Position numbers and translations under genes: made by a program | Assembly: GCA_964548275.1 (NCBI GenBank) | Contig: CAZJQI010000082.1 | Coordinates: forward strand, 1 to 11,613 | Source of the DNA: JAUVUV01 sp964548275 | GTDB lineage: Bacteria; Gemmatimonadota; Glassbacteria; GWA2-58-10 | DNA: 11,613 bases | Direction: 5' to 3' | The notes under the pieces: generated by a model | The model's input: the letters and a program-made list of their open reading frames with translations, nothing else | Database searches by the model: none | Told to the model about the DNA's origin: nothing | Shown: in pieces, positions 1 to 5,388 of the stretch | Numbering within the stretch: position 1 is the first letter of the stretch | Layout of the letters: each line of letters starts with the position of its first letter

Positions 1-82
1 ATTCAGGCAGTTGCAGAGAGGTAATGCAAAAGGGATTGATGAAAGGAATATGTTTATCTTCTTTTAGGTGTTTTGTTTTTCT

Positions 83-99
83 GGCGGCCGCAGGCCGCC
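83..99. repeat. Perfect 7-bp GC hairpin
   Basis: GGCGGCC (83-89) and GGCCGCC (93-99) are perfectly complementary around a GCA loop. Ts precede it and no T-run follows on either strand, so it does not look like a Rho-independent terminator. Function unknown. Confidence 0.6.
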
Positions 100-197
100 T
101 GATCAGGGCCGCATGTTCAAGAAACACCAAAGGAGCGTGTAAAGGCCAGGTAATTTCCATCCCAGGCAGGGCGAAGCCAGACCGGTGGGCATGCCAT

Positions 198-228
198 TGA
201 TTCGGCTTGCCTGGCTCAAGCCGAATCA
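198..228. repeat. Perfect 12-bp hairpin, REP-like
   Basis: TGATTCGGCTTG (198-209) pairs perfectly with CAAGCCGAATCA (217-228) around a 7-base loop. A weaker stem AGGCG/CGCCT (228-232 with 246-250) follows and runs straight into TTTTT (250-254), so the block could end plus-strand transcription from a gene upstream of the window. It could equally be a dispersed palindromic element. Confidence 0.55.
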
Positions 229-315
229 GGCGACCTCGTAAGGAGCGCCTTTTTACTTGGAAAACAACAAAGTATATAAAAGTTATATTGGCAGTCGAGT
301 TTGCGGCCCGAAAAA

Positions 316-346
316 ACTTTTGGTTACTTTTGGTTACAAAAGTAAC
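316..346. repeat. Tandem 10-bp repeat merging into a 10-bp palindrome
   Basis: ACTTTTGGTT occurs twice head to tail (316-325, 326-335). The second copy also lies within a perfect inverted repeat: GTTACTTTTG (323-332), loop GTTA, CAAAAGTAAC (337-346). An A-run follows, so it is not a standard plus-strand terminator. Similar GTTAC/CAAAAGTAAC palindromes are common intergenic repeats in bacteria, as general knowledge. It could be such a repeat or an operator for the gene at 458. Confidence 0.6.
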
Positions 347-379
347 ATGAAAAAATAATCTTTTTCTTTCTGCTTATTA

Positions 380-404
380 GTTAACCGGGCAATAATGAGT
401 TAAC
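380..404. promoter_or_regulatory. Pair of GTTAAC palindromes upstream of the 99-aa gene
   Basis: Two identical 6-bp palindromes, GTTAAC at 380-385 and 399-404, are spaced 19 bp start to start, close to two helical turns, and lie 54-78 bp before the start codon at 458. This spacing would suit a dimeric regulator. The motif is short and the region AT-rich, so chance is a real alternative. Confidence 0.2.
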
Positions 405-457
405 GTATCAATGCTCGCAAATAAAACATTCTACTCTCTATGAGGAGATAATCCAGA

Positions 458-757
458 ATGAGCAACGGGGCCATGGCTGGAGCCGGCGGTGCGGCAGCGG
501 CAAATTACGCTGCAATCGCCCAGGCGATCAAGGCAAGCGGTGCAATCGTGCATGTGGAGCCGGAGGATTTCAACCTGATACTCACCAGAGCGGATAAACC
601 GCTCGTGGTTGCAGCCCAGGGCGGTTTTATCAAAACCTCTTACCAGTATCTCACAGGATACAAAGGGCTGATCTTTTTCACCAGATCCAGTTCTGCGCTC
701 CAGCTCGACAGCAGAGTGGAAATTATCAACGCAAAGAAAATCTGGATTCCCGCGTGA
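458..757 (+). CDS. Small conserved-looking protein of unknown function
   Basis: This 99-residue protein begins at ATG 458 with the Shine-Dalgarno sequence GAGGAG (442-447) about ten bases ahead. Residues 5-30 are very rich in Ala and Gly and mildly hydrophobic (a helix, not a clear signal peptide). Residues 31-99 alternate hydrophobic and polar positions like a compact alpha/beta fold: VEPEDF (33-38), a strand PLVVAAQGG (48-56), a basic turn with tyrosines (Y62, Y64, Y68), a strand GLIFFT (70-75) and a C-terminal strand ending KKIWIP (93-98). I recall similar 90-100-residue uncharacterised proteins with the same Ala-rich start and KKIWIP end, but no named domain. No catalytic motif or Cys is seen. 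It appears to be transcribed alone, with a 265-base gap before the next gene. Function should be left as unknown. Confidence 0.8.
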   Translation: MSNGAMAGAGGAAAANYAAIAQAIKASGAIVHVEPEDFNLILTRADKPLVVAAQGGFIKTSYQYLTGYKGLIFFTRSSSALQLDSRVEIINAKKIWIPA

Positions 758-1022
758 GAATCCGCCCTGCCTGGAATACCACGATTGCAAATGGGGCGTG
801 CCGGTGCAAGTCCGGTGGTTGTCAAACCGCCACCATTTCTATTACCTCTTTGACATTTATCCTCCCGAATCCTATCTTAATCATTAACCCAATGGTGAAA
901 AAACAGGCAGTCAATTTTTGAGTTGCACTCAGCCTTTTCCCGCGAAATATTTGGTAGTCCGAAGAATTGATTTTAATTGGCTTGTTTGTGTTCTGAGCAA
1001 TCTTTTTACAAGGGAGTCTCCT
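758..1022. other. Intergenic region with twin hairpins and GH109 leader
   Basis: Two hairpins stand back to back: CCGG (801-804) with CCGG (812-815) around TGCAAGT, and GGTGGTT (814-820) with AACCGCC (825-831) around GTCA, with one G-U pair. They share 814-815, so they may be alternative folds. There is no T-run after them, so they are a poor terminator. The later part (about 840-1010) is AT-rich and should contain the promoter for the gene at 1023, but no convincing -35/-10 pair was found. AGGGAG at 1011-1016 is the ribosome binding site of that gene. Confidence 0.45.
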
Positions 1023-2327
1023 ATGAAAAAGCAAATCAGCCGCCGAAAGTTTATCAAAGCCTCTGTTGCGGCAGGTGTAACCGCATCTGTAGCCTCTGCC
1101 GCGCCACTGTTCGGCACCGACGACCGGAAAGTGAGAGTTGGCTTTGTGGGCGTGGGCAGCCAGGGAACCAATCTTTTGCGCACCACGCTGGCAATGGATG
1201 ATATCGAGGTGCCGGCACTCTGCGATATCAACCCGGATCATCTCGGCCGGGCGCAGCGCATGGTGGAACGGGCGGGCAGGCCGAAGCCGGAAGGCTATTC
1301 CAGCGGCCCGGAAGATTTCAAGCGGATGTCGATCAGGGAGGACCTGGACGCAATTATTACAGCAACGCCCTGGGAATGGCACGTGCCGGTTATGGTGGAT
1401 GCGATGAACAACGGCAAGTACGGCTGCACCGAGGTTCCGGCCGCGTACACGGCTGAGGGCTGCTGGCAGCTTGTTGACACCTCAGAACGCACGGGCATGC
1501 CTTGCATGATGTTAGAGAACCACTGCTACCAGCGCAACAACACCGCTGTGCTGCAAATGGTGCGTGCCGGGCTGTTCGGCGAACTCCTTCACGGCGAATG
1601 CGGTTACCAGCATGATGTGCGCTTTGTCAAATTCGGCCCCAACGGCGAACTGATCTGGCGCGGCCGGCATTCGGTTACCCGTAACGGAGATCTCTATCCC
1701 ACTCACGGCCTGGGTCCGGTGGCCCATTTCATGGATATCTGCCGGGGCGATTATTTCGACCACCTCACCTCCACAGCCACCAGGTCTCTGGGACTCAACC
1801 ACTTCATTCGCGAAAAGTTCGGCCCGGACCACCCGAATGCAAAACGCCGGTATGCATTAGGCGACATTGTAACCACGGTTATCCGAACCCACAAGGGGCT
1901 GACAATCACGATCAACCACGATACCCAGTCGCCGCGGCCCTACTCGAACATGACCAAGATTCAGGGAACGAAAGGACTTTATAACGAGCTGGCAAAAAGT
2001 GTCTATATCGAGGGCCTGAGCCCGGAGGAGCACCGCTGGGAACCGTTCGACAAGTATGAGGAACAGTACCTTCACCCGATGTGGAAAGAATGGGAGGAGA
2101 GATCAAAAGATTTCGGCCACGGCGGCACGGATTATATCAAGCTGCGTTCTTTCTACGAGGCGGTCAAAGACAGGAAGCCTACACCGATCGATGTTTACGA
2201 TTCGGTGCTCTGGAGCGCGATTACCCCGCTTTCCGAGCAATCGGTGGCCACAGGCAGTATGCCGGTCAAGTTCCCGGATTTCACCCGCGGCAAGTGGAAA
2301 ACTAACAAACGGATTTTCGGGCTTTAA
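1023..2327 (+). CDS. Tat-exported GH109-type Gfo/Idh/MocA glycosidase (probable alpha-N-acetylgalactosaminidase)
   Basis: This 434-residue protein probably uses bound NAD to cleave a terminal sugar, by analogy with GH109 alpha-N-acetylgalactosaminidases, which hydrolyse by transient oxidation. The frame is open further upstream, but ATG 1023 is chosen because AGGGAG (1011-1016) precedes it and it opens a twin-arginine signal: SRRKFIK at residues 6-12, then an Ala-rich core to about residue 27. The Rossmann domain follows: VGFVGVGSQG (39-48) is the dinucleotide loop, and ATPWEWH (114-120) and TEVPAA (136-141) stand where other family members carry EKP. GH109 hallmarks are ENHCY (165-169), GYQHD (194-198), NRNGDLYPTHG-like 219-229 with Tyr225 and His228, HPNAKRRY (270-277), GDIVTT (280-285), GHGG (365-368) and the ending PDFTRGKW (418-425). 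The length suits the family. It stands alone, and a terminator-like repeat follows. The family is near certain; the exact sugar is inferred. Confidence 0.9.
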   Translation: MKKQISRRKFIKASVAAGVTASVASAAPLFGTDDRKVRVGFVGVGSQGTNLLRTTLAMDDIEVPALCDINPDHLGRAQRMVERAGRPKPEGYSSGPEDFKRMSIREDLDAIITATPWEWHVPVMVDAMNNGKYGCTEVPAAYTAEGCWQLVDTSERTGMPCMMLENHCYQRNNTAVLQMVRAGLFGELLHGECGYQHDVRFVKFGPNGELIWRGRHSVTRNGDLYPTHGLGPVAHFMDICRGDYFDHLTSTATRSLGLNHFIREKFGPDHPNAKRRYALGDIVTTVIRTHKGLTITINHDTQSPRPYSNMTKIQGTKGLYNELAKSVYIEGLSPEEHRWEPFDKYEEQYLHPMWKEWEERSKDFGHGGTDYIKLRSFYEAVKDRKPTPIDVYDSVLWSAITPLSEQSVATGSMPVKFPDFTRGKWKTNKRIFGL

Positions 2328-2355
2328 TTTAACGTGGATGAGGTTATTATAAATT

Positions 2356-2399
2356 AAACAGCGGGAGCTGACCGATCTCCAGGGCTGCTCCCGCTGTTT
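2356..2399 (+). terminator. Probable terminator of the GH109 gene
   Basis: AAACAGCGGGAGC (2356-2368) and GCTCCCGCTGTTT (2387-2399) form a perfect 13-bp inverted repeat with an 18-base loop, starting 29 bases after the stop codon at 2327. The U-tract is short (TTTG then TCTCC), so termination may be weak or factor-assisted. Position and stem quality make terminator the best reading. Confidence 0.65.
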
Positions 2400-2483
2400 G
2401 TCTCCGGATGATGAACCGGACGTGAAACCTGGTGATGAATTACCGAAAACTCCCTTGACCTGTTCATAATCAACTTTAAAGGT

Positions 2484-2489
2484 TATAAT
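2484..2489 (+). promoter_or_regulatory. Candidate -10 element for the radical SAM gene
   Basis: TATAAT at 2484-2489 is a perfect sigma-70 -10 hexamer about 105 bases before the start at 2594. TTGACC at 2455-2460 resembles a -35 box but is 23 bases away, too far for a usual spacer. At 17 bases there is only TGTTCA. TATATTTG (2493-2500) also fits the Bacteroidetes-type TAnnTTTG element. A promoter here is likely; the exact boxes are not settled. Confidence 0.35.
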
Positions 2490-2565
2490 TAATATATTTG
2501 ATCCAGGAAAACTGCAAGGACGACTCCAGAAAAACGAAACACTTTTGATTTGACCGCAGAGTATA

Positions 2566-2586
2566 CACCCACTTAAAAGGGGGGTG
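2566..2586 (+). promoter_or_regulatory. Hairpin that could mask the ribosome binding site of the radical SAM gene
   Basis: CACCC (2566-2570) can pair with GGGTG (2582-2586), part of the G-rich Shine-Dalgarno stretch GGGGGGTG (2579-2586) that lies eight bases before ATG 2594. The stem is five base pairs with an 11-base loop. It could reduce translation until opened, but the pairing is short and the fold was not computed. Confidence 0.25.
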
Positions 2587-2593
2587 CTTAGAG

Positions 2594-4549
2594 ATGAATA
2601 AAAAAGTATCGACGATGCAGAAGGAGTCAGTCGGCTCTAAAAAAAGACGCAAGTCGGCAAAGGCCCGGCCGAGAATCCAGTCGAAGATTATCGATGATGT
2701 ATTTACAGACGCTGTTGAAATGGTCAAGCCCAGGTTTGAAGTCAACCTTGAAGCGTATCTGGATCGGCTGTGGGAGGCAAACCCTGAAATTTACCAGTGC
2801 CTGAAAAAGGCAAACGATCTGGAACAGGCGCGCGAGGGGGTGTATTCGTACCTGGAACGTGCGGAAAGAGATATATTCAGGATCGATAACGATCTACATA
2901 TCCTGGAGAAATCGACAGTCAGGGAGTGTATCCGGGTATTCAAAAGCATTATCGGGCCGATTAACGAGTTCCGTACCGGATTTTCCGCTCTCGACTATCT
3001 CTGGAAACTCGCCCGGGGGAAACGGGATGAACTGATCCAGGAAATCTCAGCCGGGTTTCTGATGGAGTTTATAAATCTGTTCCGCGGGGTTGCTGGCCGG
3101 TCGAATATCTATTTCGAGAGTAAGGAAGCCAGGAAAGGAATCCCGGATTTCCTTCGCCTGGAAGGACGCGAAGCCTCCAGAAAGCGGACTGAAATCCTGG
3201 ATGATATGGGCGCCACAGTGCAGAAATATTTCAAGAAGTACCCCTCGGGTCTGGAACCGGATGTGGTTAGCTGGAGAAAGGACAACCGCAAGCGAATCCT
3301 GAAATATTTCGGAGCAAGCGAGTCGGATTGGGATGACTATACCTGGCACCTGAAAAACGTGATCCGGGATGTAAAGCCGCTGCTAGAGCTGATCGAACTC
3401 ACCGCGGAACAGCAGGAGGCGATCGAGAAAGCCCACAAGAACCGGATTCCTTTCGGAATTACCCCCTACTACCTGAGCCTGATGGACCGGCACCTTTCGA
3501 TCGGCTACGATCATGCCGTGCGGGCGCAGGTGATCCCCCCGCCGGACTATGTCGATACAATGACAGAAAACCGCGCCGGACGCGGGATTATTTTTGATTT
3601 CATGGGAGAGCACGACACCTCGCCCGTGGAGCTGGTAACCAGACGTTATCCGGGAATCGCGATCCTGAAACCGTTTAATACCTGTGCCCAGATCTGTGTC
3701 TATTGCCAGAGGAACTGGGAAATCAACGAGGTGCTCGATCCAAAGGCTATGGCTAAGAGCGGGGTACTCGACAAGGCGCTCGCCTGGTTCGACAATCACC
3801 GGAGCATAGGGGATGTACTGATCACCGGCGGAGACCCTTGCATAATGACAGATAAATCACAGCGGAAAATTCTCCAGATACTGGCGAAAAAAGACCATAT
3901 CTACCGGATCCGTATCGGGACGAGAACCCCGGTGGTATTGCCGATGCGCTGGACCGACGAGCTGGTCGGGATCCTTGCGGAAGTCCATGAGCCCGGAAGA
4001 AGAGAGGTGGCGGTTGTCACCCATTTCGAGCACTCCTACGAGATCACCCCTGAGGCCATGCAGGCGGTTGAGAAAATCCGCAAAGCCGGGATCGGTGTCT
4101 ACAACCAGGAGGTGTTCACCATCGAGAACTCGCGCCGCTTCGAGACTGTGAAACTACGCAAGGACCTGAGGCTGATCGGCGTGGATCCGTATTACACGTT
4201 CAATATGAAAGGCAAGGAGGAAACACGCCGCTACATGGTGCCGATAGCCCGTATCCTGCAGGAGCGCAAAGAGGAGGCCCGCCTTCTGCCCGGGCTGGAC
4301 AGAACCGACGAACCGGTTTTCAACGTACCCAAGCTGGGCAAGAATCATCTGCGCACCTGGCAGGATCACCGGCTGGTGATGATCCTGCCGGACGGGTCCC
4401 GGGTTTACGAGTTCCATCCCTGGGAGAAAAACATAGCTCCGGTACCGCCGTATAACTATATCGACGTGCCGATTTACGATTACCTGGAGGAGCTGGCCTC
4501 CCGCGGAGAGAATATCCGCGACTACCACACGATCTGGTTTTATTATTGA
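2594..4549 (+). CDS. KamA-family radical SAM aminomutase, glutamate 2,3-aminomutase-like, with N-terminal extension
   Basis: This 651-residue protein is a radical SAM, PLP-dependent aminomutase relative of lysine 2,3-aminomutase. The cluster motif is C364-x3-C368-x2-C371. GEHDTSPVELVTRRYPG (338-354) precedes it as in KamA, followed by TGGDP (411-415) and RIGTRTPVVLP (440-450). The PLP lysine is most likely Lys583 in NVPKLGKN (577-584), against PGGGGK in KamA. The two Asp residues that hold the lysine side chain in Clostridium subterminale KamA (Asp293, Asp330) align by eye with Lys539 (after DPYYTFNM) and Asn577. Lys and Asn at these sites are the known signature of glutamate 2,3-aminomutase, so L-glutamate to beta-glutamate is the best guess. 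About 240 residues of charged, mostly helical sequence precede the KamA-like part; KamA itself is about 420 residues. The protein has no signal peptide and is probably cytoplasmic, transcribed alone. Family very sure, substrate inferred. Confidence 0.88.
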   Translation: MNKKVSTMQKESVGSKKRRKSAKARPRIQSKIIDDVFTDAVEMVKPRFEVNLEAYLDRLWEANPEIYQCLKKANDLEQAREGVYSYLERAERDIFRIDNDLHILEKSTVRECIRVFKSIIGPINEFRTGFSALDYLWKLARGKRDELIQEISAGFLMEFINLFRGVAGRSNIYFESKEARKGIPDFLRLEGREASRKRTEILDDMGATVQKYFKKYPSGLEPDVVSWRKDNRKRILKYFGASESDWDDYTWHLKNVIRDVKPLLELIELTAEQQEAIEKAHKNRIPFGITPYYLSLMDRHLSIGYDHAVRAQVIPPPDYVDTMTENRAGRGIIFDFMGEHDTSPVELVTRRYPGIAILKPFNTCAQICVYCQRNWEINEVLDPKAMAKSGVLDKALAWFDNHRSIGDVLITGGDPCIMTDKSQRKILQILAKKDHIYRIRIGTRTPVVLPMRWTDELVGILAEVHEPGRREVAVVTHFEHSYEITPEAMQAVEKIRKAGIGVYNQEVFTIENSRRFETVKLRKDLRLIGVDPYYTFNMKGKEETRRYMVPIARILQERKEEARLLPGLDRTDEPVFNVPKLGKNHLRTWQDHRLVMILPDGSRVYEFHPWEKNIAPVPPYNYIDVPIYDYLEELASRGENIRDYHTIWFYY

Positions 4550-4644
4550 GTTTTCGGAGCTGGGTTTTCCACCGCTTGCGAATTACCGCCTTCGCCTTCT
4601 CGTCGAGCCGCAGCCGCAGTCCTTGTTTCGCCTCGCGCGCAGGC

Positions 4645-4893
4645 TCACAGGTTTCCTTGCCCCCGGGGAGCGTTTCCTGACCACCAGCACGCACCCTCTT
4701 TTTCTTTGAGAGATACCACCTCATAGCCGGATTCAGCGAGGCTCGCGGCCACATCCGTTCCCACCGAAGCTTTGTCCAGGCGGGCCTGAATCACTCCTCC
4801 GGGGGGCATCCTGTCCAGGGCGGACTTGATCAGCACAAAGTTCATCGGGCAGGAGGTGCCCACCAGGTTCAGGGTTTGGGTGTAATTTATCAT
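4645..4893 (-). CDS. TusA-like sulfur carrier protein, C-terminus probably frameshifted
   Basis: The 82-residue product has the TusA fold pattern: a first strand TLNLVGTSCP (7-16) with Cys15 in CPMN, a helix (18-29), PPGGVIQARLD (30-40) and a helix leading to GYEVVSLKEKE (56-66). TusA proteins pass persulfide sulfur to tRNA thiolation, molybdenum cofactor or respiratory sulfur enzymes, and Cys15 would carry it. The usual motif is CPxP; here Asn18 replaces the second Pro, as in some TusA-like families. The tail after Glu66 (GACWWSGN onward) does not resemble a TusA end, while the -1 frame, entered at the A5 run 4699-4703, gives GCVLVVRKR, a typical last TusA strand, and stops at 4583-4585. ATG 4893 overlaps the stop of the small gene upstream (ATGA). 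No good independent ribosome binding site is visible, suggesting coupled translation. Confidence 0.75.
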   Translation of the reverse strand: MINYTQTLNLVGTSCPMNFVLIKSALDRMPPGGVIQARLDKASVGTDVAASLAESGYEVVSLKEKEGACWWSGNAPRGQGNL

Positions 4894-5059
4894 CCTTGTT
4901 CCAGAGGTTGTTTCAGAACATCGTTCTGGCCCATTTCAGGCAGGGATTCGAGAGCGTTCTTCCGGCATGATATATCTTTTTATCTGCAATTTTTTGCCAC
5001 TTTTCAAGTTCCGGTAGCAGCCTGTGCTCCATTCGTATGTATCCTCTCGATCGATACAT
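4890..5059 (-). CDS. Small unrecognised gene coupled to tusA, apparently frameshifted
   Basis: ATG at 5059-5057 is preceded by AAGGTGA (5070-5064), a very good Shine-Dalgarno sequence four bases ahead. As written the frame stops at 4915-4913 after 48 residues, ending in an unlikely tail. If one A is added to the A5 run at 4981-4977 (minus strand), the reading becomes 56 residues long and its TGA (4892-4890) overlaps the TusA start as ATGA, the usual sign of an operon. The joined product runs MEHRLLPELEKWQ (10-22), IADKKDISCRKN (24-35), ALESLPEMGQND (36-47) and ends LKQPLEQG; it is hydrophilic with one Cys and no membrane segment. I do not recognise the family. Pairing with a sulfur carrier hints at sulfur transfer, but that is only context. 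It may be a sequencing error, a true pseudogene or recoded. Confidence 0.5.
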
Positions 5060-5388
5060 CTTTTCACCTTGCGATTAAGTTATTATTTAGGTAATTAAAT
5101 TGTTCCGGAATTTTCTCTGAACATAGCATATAAGGTTAAGTGTGCTCCGGATTCCTGTTTCGACTGCGATTCATCCACTGCGTTGTCAGGGCGCAGTTTG
5201 CAGGCTGTAAAGTTATTTTAACCTTAGGAATAGTTTTAAGTCAATGAAGGTTTTATTATTATCGCACCGGGTTAAATGTTAAATATATTGAATATTCTTG
5301 CATCCGGGAGTTTGGGTCTATCTTACGCTGATAAATGACCGGCTGTGAAATAGGGAAGATATGCAACGGGTCGGAAAAGGAAAGGCAG
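5060..5388. promoter_or_regulatory. Divergent intergenic region between the tusA unit and the methyltransferase
   Basis: This 329-base AT-rich stretch separates two divergently transcribed units and must hold both promoters. It contains a widely spaced inverted repeat, TAAGGTTAA (5131-5139) and TTAACCTTA (5218-5226), and a TTCCGGAA palindrome (5104-5111). For the methyltransferase, TTGCAT (about 5299-5304) and TATCTT (about 5320-5325) could act as -35 and -10, but the spacer is only 15 bases. No protein-like frame was found. Confidence 0.35.

Larger units (their letters stand above)
1..457. other. Gene-poor, hairpin-rich leader region
   Basis: No open frame here reads like a protein. Frame 1 closes at 22-24 and could be the last few codons of a gene lying before the window, but this cannot be shown. 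The stretch holds three strong inverted repeats (83-99, 198-228, 323-346), a tandem 10-bp repeat (316-335) and two GTTAAC palindromes (380-385, 399-404) before the first clear gene. A GC-rich first half changes to AT-rich DNA after about 250, which suits a promoter for the gene at 458, but no clean -35/-10 pair was found. Confidence 0.5.

Noticed and set aside
3..197. Open frame on the plus strand with a signal-peptide-like start (ATG 24)
   Set aside because: The reading is rich in Cys, Arg and Gly without order, spans the perfect hairpin at 83-99 and resembles no family; it looks like a chance frame.
795..834. Cobalamin riboswitch
   Set aside because: Only a partial resemblance to the central core is present. 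The B12 box is missing and the next gene has no B12 link. Kept only as a low-level finding.
918..1022. Longer N-terminus for the GH109 protein
   Set aside because: The extra 35 codons have no ribosome binding site and would bury the Tat signal, whereas ATG 1023 has a good one and starts the signal.
2455..2489. Complete sigma-70 promoter TTGACC to TATAAT
   Set aside because: The spacer is 23 bases, too long for these boxes to work as a pair, so only the -10 is listed.
4320..4754. 144-residue minus-strand frame overlapping tusA and the end of the radical SAM gene
   Set aside because: It runs antisense through a confirmed coding region, has no ribosome binding site and is an Arg/Lys-rich shadow frame.
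4876..5094. 72-residue plus-strand frame
   Set aside because: It is antisense to the small gene at 4890-5059, has no ribosome binding site and has an unordered Cys/Phe-rich composition.
5335..5388. Earlier methyltransferase start at ATG 5335
   Set aside because: It has no ribosome binding site; ATG 5389 has a clear purine-rich one.
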